Source of the DNA: Sordaria brevicollis
Taxonomy: Eukaryota > Ascomycota > Sordariomycetes > Sordariales > Sordariaceae
Direction: 5' to 3'
Length of the DNA: 64,000 nucleotides
Assembly: GCA_033439795.1 (NCBI GenBank)
Contig: JAUTDP010000003.1
Location: forward strand, 992,001-1,056,000
Under the pieces are notes generated by a model. It did not search any database. It worked only from the letters and a program-made list of their open reading frames with translations, and was not told the DNA's origin. Made by a program: the position numbers and the translations under genes. This document shows positions 1 through 12,410 of this stretch, piece after piece. Each line of letters starts with the position of its first letter. The first letter of the stretch is position 1.

Positions 1-2798
1 TGCAAGCAGCCCCGTCAAGCCCGCCGAAACGAGCAAACATTTCAATGCACTCGATCGGAGGAGCAAGCGCCGTCAAGACATTGTGGCGTTGATATCAAAA
101 AGACACGGCGTTCTCACGTTTTATGTGTTCGCAATTGACAGTCGAGGTCAGTAATGTGGTCGCCGGTTGTGCCGGAGGAGGAGGAGCGCTTCCCTTTCGG
201 GGAACACGGGGCACACGGGGCCTACGGCCCGGAAGGGAAAGGGTTCCGCCAACGATGCGAACGCCGGACGGGGGTTCGGGCCTCTCAGGGCAGATGAACC
301 CTGGGCGTTACAGGCGTGTGATGACACTCATGAGAACTGTGGGGGCGGTGATGAGGCTATCCCCGCAACGGTCAAGCGTTGCTATTCATGAAACATGGCT
401 AAGAAATCTCCGGACCCGCCGTTACATGAAGCGCTCTCCCGTCTGTGAAGCGCTGAAGCTTGTGGGCTGTGAGGAACAACGGCGTCGGACGGTAAACGAC
501 GGGACGGGAAAGCTTCTCGACGATCTCCAAGCTCAGCGAAGCAATTCGTCGCTTGGAGCCGCCAGTGATATCTCGAGCCAAAGGACTTTCTGGCGCCCAC
601 TGCAGGATGTGTCGTCACATTCAACCACTGTTGGATGAAGAACAACCGCGAACCCAGAGACTAAAAACCAGGAATGGTGGTTTTTGAGGATCAGATGAGG
701 TTGAAAAATCCATCCTTGGGTAGATCGTCTGATGCGCGTGTGGTGAAGGGAGAAGTTTATTGGCATGAGTCGGACGGTATTGAGATGAGGAGGGACAGAA
801 AGATCGACTTGAAGAACTGTTCATCCCCAACCCACCATGGACGAGCAGCATCAAAACTTTTGTGCATCATCCTGCAGACCTGCACGACACTATTGTTTCC
901 ATCGTGGAGGATGCGGAGCGAGATCTGGTTAGAGTAACACTTTCCGATCACTCCCATTTTCACTCCCACCCTTGCAAAAGAAATATGTAGCTGGTGGTCT
1001 GATACATCTCACACGCACCTAATATAATACCTCACGGAGCAACCCTTCAGCCCCTCCAAATATGGCAACCATGTCACCCAAGTCCAAAACGTGAAGTCTG
1101 GTTGAGTCCCGAAAACCACCCAAACACTATATCCAAAACCTGGTCTATAGCAACGCATCTAAAAACTGGTTCAGGGTCAGCCTTAGGTGAGCCATGATTG
1201 CAAAGATAGATCTCTGCTACCACGCTGTGATGCAATGGCCGCGATTCCCACGACATTCCAACCTTTTCAGACGCGTATCAACAATTCCAGGGACTTGAGA
1301 TGAACTCCATCCTCGAAGCGATCAATCCATCGGCCAAGGTCCAAAGCGTCGCCAACGTCCGAGTACCCACCTCCAAAAGTCTTGGCAGGGGTTTGCTGCA
1401 GAACTGCAGGGATGTGCCCTTGGGGACCCGCTCACTTTTGTGTGGAGGGGATTGAGAAAGATTGGAAGGCATGACCGTTGCTTCCTTTTCTCTCGTCAAC
1501 ATCCCCTCCATTCCAGGTACCATGACTGCTGCTGCCTTCCTCGTAATCTGCAAGGCACCTTCCCATCCCAGATGAGGCCCAGATGCGCGGGAACATTCCA
1601 TCGTTCAGATGTGACATTCATGTGCGCCTTCCGCGAGCATGCTCCTCACTCAGCAGTGTAAGCCGCGGCATGCCATTGCTCTTGCCAGGAAAACTGACAC
1701 TTGAAGATCGCGGTATTTTGCGCATCACGAAGAAGTTTCGAGGTCTGATCGGACCCGAGCAATAGGCTTTGCCGTCCTATCCCAGAAATGGCAGGAGTGG
1801 CCAGGGTGGATGGGTATGGACCAGTGGTGTACAAGTCAGGAGGCCCTGTCAGTCGATGGCGGAGAATGGGAAGTCAACTCGAACTCGAGACGGAAACCAC
1901 GAGGAGCAAGCCCCATCTTATTCAACCCATCCGTCCTCCCTTGTCGGTATTGTTGAGCTTGGCCCTCTCTTATTATTCGTGCCTTCCCCTCCCTCTTCAT
2001 ATCGCACTGCGATTCTTCTCTTTTTCCCGTGATGGCAATCTGACCGAGTGATTGCATCTCTGGTGACTTTTACATCGGCACCGAGAACTTCGACCGAGAG
2101 CTTCCGTCTCCTCCTCCAGTTGACCAAGAACACTCGGCGATATCGCAACCAACAACTTCCATTCATTCATTTTTCACTTCATAGTCGTTCTCTACAACAC
2201 CTGATCTTCGATACTGCCGGTAGTTTTCGGACGGGTCCTCCCTCTTCAACAGGTCACAATACCTGGAGCAATTTCCTTTTCAAAAGATTGTACATTCCTT
2301 CACGACACTCACGTCATTTCATCTCATCTTGTCGCGTTTCTGTTCAAGCCCGCCCTGGTTTACGTTTCAGCTTTCCTTCCAAACCAAACGCAACTCACGT
2401 ACCTCCTACCCACCAATAACTCGACCACCATTTTCGACAAGAGCCGGTATTTCTCTTGCGCGTCTCGGGTTTCCCGTCTCAAAGATCCTCGACAGCTGGA
2501 GAGACTCACCCTGGACCTGGCTGTGCCACCATACGAGAATTTGTCCTACCTACTCACGCTCACCGCGGAGTTCACCTTCGGAAAGTATCAACACGGGATC
2601 TCAAGAGTCTGGCTCAGACAGGCATCGTCATCGTTTTCACCTCAGATCACTGCGGGAGAGACACGCTACGGTTGCCGTCACCGCGTGTCTTTTCCGTCTT
2701 CGTCAGGACCTCATAACATCTGGGCGCCTAAACACCATCAACCCCGTCTTCAACATTTTCACTTCTTCTTCGACTTCGACCCCATCTGTTAGTTAGCC
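1..2798. other. intergenic / upstream region of the CFEM gene
   Basis: I recognise no gene here. The longest open frames (for example 123-638) are low-complexity and carry no known motif. From about 1,900 onward the plus strand becomes pyrimidine-rich, rich in TC and CAC runs, as is common in promoters and 5' leaders of filamentous ascomycetes. This stretch probably holds the promoter and leader of the CFEM gene that starts at 2799. The first bases could be the tail of a neighbouring gene, but nothing supports that directly. Confidence 0.5.
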
Positions 2799-4021
2799 AT
2801 GTTGCTCCTCAAATCTCTGGCGATGCTCGCCGCAGCTGTGGTGGTTACTGGACAGGCTATCGACAGCTTGCCCAAGTGTGCTGTAAGTCCTCTCACCTCA
2901 CTCTCATCCTGTCGCCGAATATTAAAGAGACACTATGTCCATGTATAAATATTATTGCCCAACTTTCACCATTTGAACGTCTCATGTTTCGGAAGCTTGA
3001 CTGACCATTTTATAGCAAGACTGCTACTACTCTTCCCGTGATGGATCTGCCGAGTGTACCGGCGCCGACCAGGCCAACATGGCTTGCCTGTGCCCCAAGG
3101 TCTCCTTTTTCAACGCCGTTCATGACTGTGCACATAAGGCGTGCGCGGCAGAGTTAGGCGAGGATGAAGCGCTGAGGTTGGCGGGCACTGCTGAAGCTGC
3201 AGCCAAAGCTTTGTGTGCAAGTAGGTTGAAACCGAACCTGAAATCGCAAAAGACACAGCTTCCATGGATATGGGACTAACCTAACTCAATAGCCGCGACT
3301 GCTGGTGTCCCTGCCGCAACTTCAGCGGCTCCTGAGAACCCCGATGCTGCCGCACCCCCGGCGAGTACTCCCGCACCCGAGATTCCCGCCGGAGAGACCC
3401 AGCCTGCTGCCTCATCGGTTCCTTCCGCTGTAACTACTGAGCCATCGACTTCTGTCCCAACGGATCCCGCGGCCACAAATGCACCTGTAAGCTATTATGA
3501 TTCTATCAACAACAGCGTATAACTGACACCTACAACAGGCTGCCACTTCCACCGCTGAGAGCTCCGAGTCAGCCACCTCAACCGGAGCCGGCGCGATTGT
3601 TCCCGTGCCCACCGGAGGCTCCAGCACCTCCTCCGCCTCCGCTCCGGCATCGACCTCGAAGGACAAGGATGAGGATGATGATAAAAAGGAGGATGAGGAC
3701 GAGGATGACGACGAGGGCGGCGGTCTTTCGACAAGCGCCAAAGCTGGTATTGGTGCTGGCATCGGAGTGGGATCCCTCGTCTTGCTTATCACCGCCGCCC
3801 TTTGGATCTTCAAGAAGCGCAGCACCCCGAAGGATCATATCAAGATCTCGGACCCCGTGGCTGGTGGACGTCATTATGCCAGCGACCCGTATAACCACAA
3901 CAACTTCTCAAGGGCCACGAGCCAGGGTGGCATCACCATCATGAGCGAGAACGAGTTGGAGATGAAGAGTCGCCGCTATGAGGACATGGTGCCCAGACAG
4001 CAGCCGAGGAACATGGTCTAA
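2799..4021 (+). CDS. CFEM-domain single-pass membrane/cell-surface protein
   Basis: Four exons (2799-2882, 3016-3220, 3293-3486, 3539-4021) give 321 residues; all three introns are GT-AG and keep phase. The product starts with a hydrophobic signal peptide (about residues 1-19). An eight-cysteine CFEM domain follows, with Cys27, 31, 42, 52, 54, 66, 71 and 95. The PKCAQDC opening and the CLC pair are typical; the last spacing (23 residues) is longer than usual. Next comes an Ala/Pro/Ser/Thr-rich stalk, an acidic Asp/Glu/Lys run near residue 210, one transmembrane helix (about 232-254) and a basic cytoplasmic tail ending Arg-Asn-Met-Val. CFEM proteins are fungal surface proteins used in wall function, heme/iron handling or sensing. 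The Cys residues, stalk and helix are seen; which role this one has cannot be told. A true transmembrane tail rather than a GPI signal suggests a sensor or anchored wall protein. Confidence 0.85.
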
Positions 4022-4974
4022 CCATGAGAGTGGGCCTGAAAAAGTGATGCTGGGAAGAGATATGATTATCAAATACTAAGGAAAAGCAAAAAAGCAATAA
4101 CGAAAAGGAACAACCAACACAGCGAAAATTTTCTTCAGCGACGGGATGGCGAGCATGTACGCTTACAGGCGACCAAAGAATAGGGACATATGTAGCCGGG
4201 CTCTGTATTACCAAAGTCTTGGGGCGGTTTGTAGTCGGGATTCGACAGACGGACATGTTACTTGGTTTCTAGCTTGGGGATTTCCTGTACATATTTGACA
4301 GACTCGCTATATTGAACATGATTACTATGAGACTTGAGACTATCTCCGTATTTGAGCAAGTGATTTGAAGTTGGCATCGTGCAAGTAAGGTTTTTGGGCA
4401 TACCGTTGAAGTTGACCAGGCAAGCAATCAAAGTCATCAAGACTTAATACAAATCTGCGCCACTCCGACTCCAGCTTAAACACGAAGGACTCTCCGAGTT
4501 CTCGTGGTAGGGCGCAAAAGTGGCTTGCGTGGTTTAGCAAAGCCACCGCATCGGGTAGATACCAGGTTCCCTCGTAACGTGACGCATGGGTTGCAGTTCG
4601 GGTGGCTTTCTTGGTATATTGCGATCTATTTTACAAAGTGACAGGGTACCGTAGACGAAGAAGAGCTGGAGGCCTCTGTAAAACTCCTTCGCTCTGGCAT
4701 TTCGCGCCTGTCTGCTGTCTTTTCCTCCATCGTACATACATTCAGCCCCTTCCCATCCTCCCCTTCATCAGCCCGTCATCATGTGACCCCCACTCCTTGC
4801 CTTGCCTTGACACGGACATGGGCAAGGGCGTGGACACTAAGCGAGAGTAGGTGGTATTGCCCAACAACTGAGGTGGCTTGGTGGTCATCTACCTCTACCT
4901 AGGCAGCCACTACACACTCATAACACACAGCTCGAGTCGTGTTGACACCTGACAGCCAGCCAGCGGTGGCAGTC
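4022..4974. other. convergent intergenic region
   Basis: This lies between the 3' ends of the CFEM gene (+) and the uL22m gene (-). It should hold both 3' untranslated regions and polyadenylation sites. I see no gene, RNA or repeat in it. Confidence 0.6.
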
Positions 4975-6487
4975 TTACCAAGAGTAATGCTGGCGCTGGG
5001 TAGTGACGGGACGGTCGGGAAGGTGGACCCAGGGACCCTGGCGGAGCTTCTTGGCGACGCGCTCCTGGTGCTCGCGGATGCGGGTCTTTTCTTCCTTGAG
5101 AACCATGGTAATGGCTGTAGAGTGAAGGAGCAGGTGTTAGTTATAGGTTTTTTTTTTTCTTCCTCTTGGGGTAGGAGGTGCTTGTTATCGCGGGGGGCGA
5201 AGAGGGGGTGGATGGGGCAAGAGGAAGGTTAGAAAGGTGAAGGGGGTGGGTAACGGGGAAGAAAGTGAAGATGAAGGGAAAAGGTTGGGGGGGGGAGCGT
5301 TGGGGGAACATACTGGTAGAAGGCTTGTCCATCTTGAAAACACGGGCTCTGGCACGGTAATCCAACTCGACACCTCTGTGGGGGCCCTTGTTGACGTAAG
5401 TCTCGGCAACGTAGATGCGCGTCGGGTCGCGGATCTCCATGTGCTTGCCGTCCTTGGTCTGGATCTTGACGGGGGCGGTTTCCTCAGCAGCAGATCCCTT
5501 GGAACCGGCGCGGCCCAAGCCCATACCGTGGGTGACGATGGCCCGAGCCTCGGCCCTGCGCAGCTCGGCCTGGACCTCCTTGGCCATCTTCTTCTTGCTG
5601 AACTGCATCTGCACCAGGGCCTCGGACACGGTCTTTCCGCGGATCTGGCGTGACAGGTGCACCAGCTTCTTCACAGAGGTGGGGAGCAGGCTCGACTTGA
5701 ACGTCAGCTTGCGCTCGGTGCGGGCGATGCGCTCCTCCTTGGGCTCGACGCTCCACGGGTCTGTGCCGCGCCGCAGCTTGCGGATCACCATCTTGCGCTC
5801 CCAGCGCACGCGCGAGCGCGGGTCCGGGTCGACGGCGCGCACCATGTGGTCCTTCAGCAGAGAGACGCCCGACATGGTCTGGTTCTCGAGGTCCCCCTTG
5901 GCTTTCTCCGCAGCCCACTTCTTCCGGGCCTTGTCGGCCGGCCAGTTCTTGACCCCGGCAGCGTCTTTTGGTGAAGGTTTGGTGTCGGCGAAGATGGAGT
6001 CGCCCTCGAGACGGGGCATCATGCGTTCCGAGAGCTCTGCCTGGGTGGGCTTCTTGCTGCGAGCGGCTTCGCTCTTCTGGACCTCCTCCTTGGCCTTCCT
6101 ACGCTCCTCCATCTTCTGCTTGCCCCAGTTGAAGAGACTCCATTGTTGAGACGGGGTGGTGTGGATAGATCGGGTGTTGATGGTGGTAGGGCCGGCGGCG
6201 GCGGCAATGGAGAGGGACTGTAGAGCCGGAACGAGGGCTTTGGCGGAGGAGTGGGAGGCTGCTGTTGATGTTGGACGGCAGGAAGCCTGGCTGTTAGTCT
6301 TTGGATTTGTATACGTTTTTTCGACATGGCGACGATGACAACGGCGGCGGCGGCGAGGACGACAATGACCATGATGATGATGATGATATGGACATCAAAA
6401 AAGGAAAGAAAATGGTGGGAGAAGGAGGGGTGGTGGTGGTAACTAACCGCTCTTCAAGAGCCGCCTGGACGGCACATTGAAACTCAT
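4975..6487 (-). CDS. mrpl22: mitochondrial large-subunit ribosomal protein uL22m
   Basis: Three exons on the minus strand (6487-6448, 6261-5314, 5113/5114-4975) encode 375 residues. Exon 1 starts MSFNVPSRRLLKS. Among several AG choices only the acceptor at 6263-6262 restores the frame, and a CTAAC branch site sits about 30 bases before it. The second intron is 5313-5115. The N-terminus is Ala/Ser/Arg-rich with an RSIHTTP stretch, as expected of a mitochondrial presequence. Residues of about 150-330 match the L22 fold: the Lys-rich helices around VSEALVQMQFSKKKMAKEV and the later loop with GLGRAGSKGS, where L22 lines the peptide exit tunnel. The C-terminus is basic and ends HYSW. It would act in the mitochondrial ribosome. 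The family assignment is by motif; no alignment was run. Confidence 0.88.
6368..6389. repeat. (ATG)n microsatellite in uL22m intron 1
   Basis: About seven ATG/GAT units lie inside the first intron of the mitochondrial L22 gene. They have no visible function and are likely to vary in length between strains. Confidence 0.7.
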
Positions 6488-7758
6488 GGTGCCGGTGTGG
6501 ATGGCATTGGCAATCGGGCCTCTCTCTCTAAACAGAAAGACGGAGCTCGGATCGGGGGACGCGACGGACGAGCGACGACGGACGGGCTGGACGGTAGTGG
6601 TCCGGCCGGGACTGGGACTTGCTGCAGTGAGAAAAGTGGAACAAAATTCTTGACGGCAAGTTCCGCTCTCCGCGTCTCTGCAGCCAACGACAGCGGTCTC
6701 TTGCCCGAACTTTCGGCAGCGCTTGTTGCAACAGCGAACGAAAGGCGCCCCACATTTAAGGCCCAGAAGGTCCAATGCCAAAGTCTTGGCGCCGTTGACA
6801 ACGTTAAAGTGCTTCGACCTGGAGTTGCCTTTTGCATGAACGAAGAACTTCAAACCCAACTTCAACTTTCGACTCAAGTGTCTTGCTTGCCTGTGTCACT
6901 TCCCATACTCCTTCCTATACACGATACACACAGTGGCCCGTTCGATCACCATGACATTTTCGGCAACTTCATCGGGCAAGGGTCTTGTGTTTCGACGACT
7001 CTTTTCAAGCTGCCTCACTCGAAATGTTGTTTTTGTGGTGATTGATAATTCCTTCCGCAAACACTCCACGATCCTTTATCAAAGAGATCATTCTGCGACA
7101 TTATTACTGACGGGAGCCATGAGGATTTAGTCGTCACTGCCTGAGGACATAATGGTCTCCCAGAAGGTTGCTATTCCTGGAGGTGGTCCTGGGAATTCAT
7201 GAGCCTCTCAACCAGTGTCTCCTTCCCCCAAGCAAACGCTCTTTTTCCATCATCGAGGCCTCGTTTTCACGGCAATCTTGTTTCTGGGGAAGAGCCATAG
7301 CCGTCTCTTGTCATGACACAACTTCCCTAACTCTGGAATACCGTCTGCGATGGTCTCCCAAATGCAGCTTCGGTTGTCAAGGCAATGCAGTTGCTTTCTT
7401 CTTTTCAACTTCCCACGCGATAGCATCTTCCCTGTCAATATCGATACTTATCATGTCAGAAAGTAGAATCTGGCAGTCATTCCTCAAGTCATGTCTTGCC
7501 CTTGCAAGTGCTTCTCGCAACTGGATTCCAAGTTGACTTTATAAGTTAACCACTGGTCTTCTTACCCCATTCTCTTCTTGACATTCTCGGTTTTCCCAGT
7601 CTCTCTTTGGATCCGGCGTGAACTCGTCGAAACGGTTCCATCTACATTCTTTCAGTTTCTTACCCATCATCATCATCATCATCATCATCATCACCCGCCG
7701 CTTGTCCTGACCGCACGTCTTGTTCTGGATACCATCCATCATTATTCGATCGCCCATC
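6488..7758. other. divergent promoter region, uL22m / DUF3112-like gene
   Basis: These 1.27 kb separate two genes transcribed away from each other, so both promoters should be here. I see no coding frame with recognisable motifs. A (CAT)n run lies close to the right-hand start codon and is listed separately. Confidence 0.5.
7665..7694. repeat. (CAT)n microsatellite
   Basis: About nine CAT units sit about 70-95 bases upstream of the start codon at 7759, so they are probably in the 5' leader or core promoter of that gene. Confidence 0.75.
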
Positions 7759-9823
7759 ATGACGAGCCTCTTTGACAAAATCGGTCGTCCGCGGCCAAAT
7801 ACGGGGAGCAGTAAGGCGTTGAGTGAGCCCACTGTAGGCATCTTCTCTCTCTTGCAAACCAGCAGCCGGCCCTTTCGTCGAAAACGTCGCTAATAGTAAC
7901 CGTGAACAGCCGGATGAAGTCGTCAATGAACTTCTCAAGGGGACACAATCGTCCCCCCCCTATCTCCCTCCGTATGAGCCCATTGGCGGAATACCCAACC
8001 CGGGACATGATTTTGCCGTTTGCATTATCTTTCTGGTGCTTTTCGCCGCCATTGCTCTCGGACATTTCATCATATTCCAACGAAACAGACGCCGGGGGCA
8101 CAAGTTCATCTTTTCCATGCTCCTCTTTGGCTTCTGTATGGCCCGGATTACGGCCATCTCAACGCGTTTGGCCTGGGCGGCAAAACCAGACAACCCTCGC
8201 CTGGCAATTGCTGCCAACGTCTTAGCCCTCCTTGGCGGCGTAATCATCATCACTGTGAACCTCTTCTTCACCCAACGCCTCTTCCGCGCCATGAAGCCAC
8301 AGCTGGGCTGGCATCCACATTCGAACAAAATCTTTTGGGGCATCTTCGCAAGCATTTTCGTGTTCCTGGCTATCGTCATCATCACAACGGTGACTTATTT
8401 CTTCACTTCCAGTGCAGAAACACGCGAGATCGAGCGTAACTTGATGCTCGCCGGAAGCGGTTGGCTCACTACGTTGTCTGCTCTTCCTTTAGTCGTCCTT
8501 CCATACCTCTTCTTCACCACTAATGCGGCTCGTGAGCCTCCGGCCGAGCAATTTGCAGACGGATCGGTGTTCCAGAAGCTCCTTGTGTTGTTCTTGGCTT
8601 CACTCCTGACCACCCTAGGTGCTGGCTTCAGACTTGGGGCACACATTGATGCCCGTCCGCTCGGCCACCCAGCTTGGTATCACCACCGCGGCGCTTTCTA
8701 TTTCTTCAACTACACAATTGATATTATCATCGTGCTGAGTTACGCCATTCTCCGAGTTGACCGAATGTTTTGGGTACCAAATGGGGCCAAGGGACCAGGA
8801 GATTATACGCGCGACCCAGAAAATCAGGAAAACCAAGGCAACCAGGGGAACCAAGGCAATCAGGAAAACCAAGGAAACCAAGGGAACCCAGGTGCCCCAG
8901 GGGGAGGAGTCGGACAGCAAGATGCCCCAATCGGGAGTGGAAGTGAGGATCATGAAATGGACAGATTGGATAGAACGGGTCGCAAAGAAGCTCAAGACCG
9001 TGTAGCTGCGGCATCACGCAGCACTTCTACCAGCACTAGAGTAAACGAGCAATCTACTGTCAGCAGCCGGGCTCTTCTCGAGGGATCACCATCTATGGCG
9101 CCTGAATCTTCCACGTCTCAGAGCGGGGAGCAGGCTTCCTCCGCTGCTAGCACGCGGGGTATCTATGCCCGATCATCAACGTCGGCTGGTCAACGTTCCA
9201 CGTCTGTGAGCAGGGGTCAGGCTTCATCCCCTGCTTCTGGAATTCAATCCCCGGGACCTTCTCTCTCCTCGTCCTCGAGAGCGATGGGGAAGCGTGTCGC
9301 GGACCCGAGCGCGATAACCGGGACGGCAACTAACTCTGACAACGCTACACACCCAGCCGATGAGGAAGGGCGTTTGCGCTTTGCGCAAGGATTACAGGAG
9401 CGGGAACAGAGGGCTGTGGGGGACGTAATTGATAACTCTGCGGTTCAAGCGAGGCCATGTAAGTTGCATTTCGATCTCTTGCACGTATACCTTTCCCTAT
9501 TGTCCTTCTCAGGACTCATCGTATCACAACAAATATGTTCGTGTCTCTTGAACTTGCACTGACGAATCAATCATGTACCATCTCTTGACCCTTTCCCCTG
9601 TCTTTCCCGTCCCCGGCATCTACACGTATCCGGATATCTTCATGTGGCTTACTCCCCTTTTTACCTTCTAGGGGATATTTTCAGCCAACCGCCCATGACT
9701 GATGATGAAGACGATACCCAACAGCAAGCAGTGTCTATTCCTCGGATGATCATAACCCCAGCAACGGACTCCACACCACAGACAGCCAGGACGTCATGGG
9801 CGGACGAACCGTCGGAAGAGTAA
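7759..9823 (+). CDS. seven-helix membrane protein, DUF3112-like
   Basis: Exons 7759-7833, 7910-9458 and 9672-9823 give 591 residues. The donor at 7834 was preferred over one at 7819 because only it keeps phase. After a short cytoplasmic N-terminus there are about seven hydrophobic helices between residues 55 and 335 (for example VCIIFLVLFAAIALGHFIIF and FFNYTIDIIIVLSYAIL). This layout fits the fungal family of unknown function DUF3112, which resembles RTA1-like seven-helix proteins. An Asn-Gln-Gly/Glu triplet array follows at about 8817-8895. The rest is a long Ser/Thr-rich tail with phosphosite-like character, ending TSWADEPSEE. The C-terminus is uncertain because a coding-like frame continues past the stop in another phase (see findings). 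Role unknown; a plasma-membrane receptor or transporter is a guess from topology. Confidence 0.75.
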
Positions 9824-11467
9824 AATCATGGGAGCCGGAATGGTTTAGAGGCTTCCTCAGGGACTCACTTGCACGTTTTGAGCAAACAGGCGGAGAAGTA
9901 CAACTAGAAGGACCCGTACAAATGCATGCCAACAAGGACCGTAACACGCCGACTTTGGTACAAGTCAACGAACAGGAAATGGCTGGTTCGAGGGGTGTCT
10001 CCATTGGTAGTTTGACGGAGGGTTCACTGGATTCGGTGCGAGGGCAAGCAGCAACCGAAAGAGGAGGTGTAAGCATCGGAACATCAGGGCCGAAACAGAC
10101 ATCATGAAAGGGGACCTGTGTGGAATTTTCAGCTTTGGTCTTGGTGCCGTAGCATCATTAGCGATTTTTGGTTTCTTGGATTTGGTTTCTCTTATGGAAT
10201 AGCATGGTAGGAAACAGAAATCGGAATAGCGACTGATTTATCTCATTTTTGAACAGTTTCCGTTGAGATGATGATCATGCCTGACGCCCCTCTACACAGC
10301 TTTGAATAGTACAAAGTATCCAGTTAACCACGGCAAAATTTTCTGGGCGCGATAGATGGAAGCCTTAATTCGTCGATGAACCACATAACCAGGGCAGTGC
10401 CATAAGCCCGCGCACTTCTTGTGGATCAAAAGGAATGGCTACCACGAACTTTGACGTTGTCAACAAAACACACGGATGTTGCCCTACGCCAAAAGCCACC
10501 GTTAGTGTCACGACGACGAAGCAAACCTGGTATTGTCCCTGAGCACAACAGACAACAACACATTCCTAAATGTGTGACGGTGTCACCTGACTCCATCAAT
10601 TAGACGGTCAACCGTGAAATATAGGAACGTTTGTGGGAAAATATGACGATGAAAAAAAAAAAAAAAAAAAAACGTTACCTCATCTTTACATGGAACGGCT
10701 AGCCAACAATGGATGAAGAATATCGCAGTACTGGAATCAAGAGGTTTTGAGTAGTATGTAAAGTATCCCGACAGGATGAATGCGCGGTGGCTCAAAGTCA
10801 CATTGCCCCTTGAGTTAGTAAACAAACGCCATACGTGATGGATGGATTGGATTAGATCCGACGGTCCGATTGGGATCGCACATGTACATGTAGCCATCAA
10901 CTCCTTACACTAGAGAATTTGGAACTATTTCCTGGCTGGCTGGTTGGCTGGCTGGCTGTGTTCCATCTTTGAGAAGTTGATTTACTCTTTACTCCCGTTT
11001 CTTTTCTTCCCATGTCTTTTTCTTCTCCGCTTGAACGTTTGTCCGGGGTATTCAGAATTCCTTCCTAAATTTGGGAGATATTCAAGTTTGTCGTTCCAGA
11101 ATCCCGGGATCCTCTTATTTATTATTTCACTTGACTTATAAGCCGTCGAAATCAGGGATATCACAGAAAGAGACCAGACACGCTCGTTTGATTCAAGTTT
11201 ATATCCAGGTCCAAATCGGTCTTTGGATTACGACCACCACGCTGCCTTTATTGCATGGGTCACAATCATCACTCACTTGCCTACCAATTCCAAGCCGGCA
11301 GTCTTTATTCTGCAATTTTCATACTTCCGGTATCTGAGCCGGTTCAGGGCGGGATTGAGAGGTAAACCATTACCCTTCCAGATTAGAGACTACTTGATTC
11401 ATTTACGTGATGGAAGTAAAGAAACGATATATAACTCCGAGAACAAAAAGAAGAAAGACTAGCAACA
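9824..11467. other. intergenic region with low-complexity tracts
   Basis: The first 280 bases contain a coding-like frame (to about 10107) that may be an alternative 3' exon of the upstream gene. Beyond that I see no gene. It carries a poly-A run (10652-10672) and GGCT/GGTT tetranucleotide repeats near 10932-10957. The last few hundred bases are probably promoter and leader of the gene starting at 11468. Confidence 0.5.
10652..10672. repeat. poly-A tract
   Basis: An uninterrupted run of about 21 A on the plus strand. No tail-plus-element structure is visible beside it, so it is treated as a simple homopolymer and not a retroelement 3' end. Confidence 0.8.
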
Positions 11468-12410
11468 ATGACACAGGTGAGTTAGTTCCTCCTACTCTTC
11501 GAATATTCTAGACTCTACCCTCTTTCTACCCTCGATCCATATCTTAACCGAGACCAAGCCACCCACGTGTCTATCTCCAACAACGAGCATACTACATCAG
11601 ACATCGCCACCACACCCAACATAAAAGACCAAATCACTATGCTCAACCGAACTAACATCTTAACACCAGAAACTCGACTTCACCAACCCCAACGGGACCT
11701 CATTCACCCTCCCCTCCCCTCCTCCCATCACCTCACTTCCCAACCCTTCTTCTCTCTTCGCACCTATTACCTTTTCCTCCGCTTCTTTTACTACCCTCTC
11801 CCCACCTACGGTTCCTTCTTTCCCTACCCCTGCCCTCATCTCTCCTCTTCCTGCTTCTTCCTCCTCCATTCCCTCACTTCCCGTTCCCACTACTGGTTCC
11901 CTTCTTACCACCATCACCTCCTTACCACTTCCCTCTTCCATCACCACATCTTCTTCTTCTTCTGCTCCTCCCCCCGCTCTTTCGACCATGCCCTTCTCCC
12001 CCGCCTCCCCCGCTATAAAACAACCCGCCACTCAAGAAGAACCCAATGAGAATGATCCAGACTCAGAATCCCTCTTCTCCCCCTCCCAGGGTTACTCCCT
12101 AACAGCCATCGTCGATACCGTTCTCGTCCTTGTTTTGTTAACGTTTGTCACGGTATGTTTCTTACAATGGCGCGAGGGAAAACGGAGGCAGAGAAGGAGG
12201 GAGGATTTGGAGAGGGAGTGTCAGGCGGGTTATGTTGTTGAGGTGCCGTTGGAGGAGTATGGTAGGAGGACTGAGAGGGTTGATTATCAGGATGGTAATG
12301 GAGGAGGTAGTTGTGCGGGTGTGGGAGGAGGGCCAGGGGGCGGAAGACGTGGAATGGACGGGGATGCGAAGGGGCCGTATAAGTTTGAGGAGGTGCCGGT
12401 TGGACGGTGA
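11468..12410 (+). CDS. Ser/Thr/Pro-rich single-pass membrane protein
   Basis: A 9-base first exon (Met-Thr-Gln, 11468-11476) is followed by an intron at 11477-11669 (GTGAGT donor, CTAAC branch site) and a second exon, 11670-12410, giving 249 residues. I chose this start because the downstream frame is open to the acceptor with no earlier Met, and splicing yields MTQKLDFTNPNGT, a sensible folded start. Residues of about 15-130 are almost only Ser, Thr, Pro, Leu and Ile, as in O-mannosylated fungal stalks. One transmembrane helix lies at about 145-168 (TAIVDTVLVLVLLTFVTVCF). A basic then Gly-rich, Tyr-containing cytoplasmic tail ends PVGR. There is no classic signal peptide, so the helix may act as a reverse signal-anchor. 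This organisation recalls WSC/MID2-type wall-stress sensors, but no cysteine domain is present. Function unknown. Confidence 0.6.

Noticed and set aside
123..638. 171-residue open frame at the left edge
   Set aside because: Composition is Arg/Gly/Thr-rich without motif, several overlapping frames of similar length exist on both strands, and there are no convincing neighbours.
10652..10672. Poly-A run as the 3' end of a LINE or processed pseudogene
   Set aside because: No coding remnant precedes it on the plus strand and no target-site duplication flanks it.
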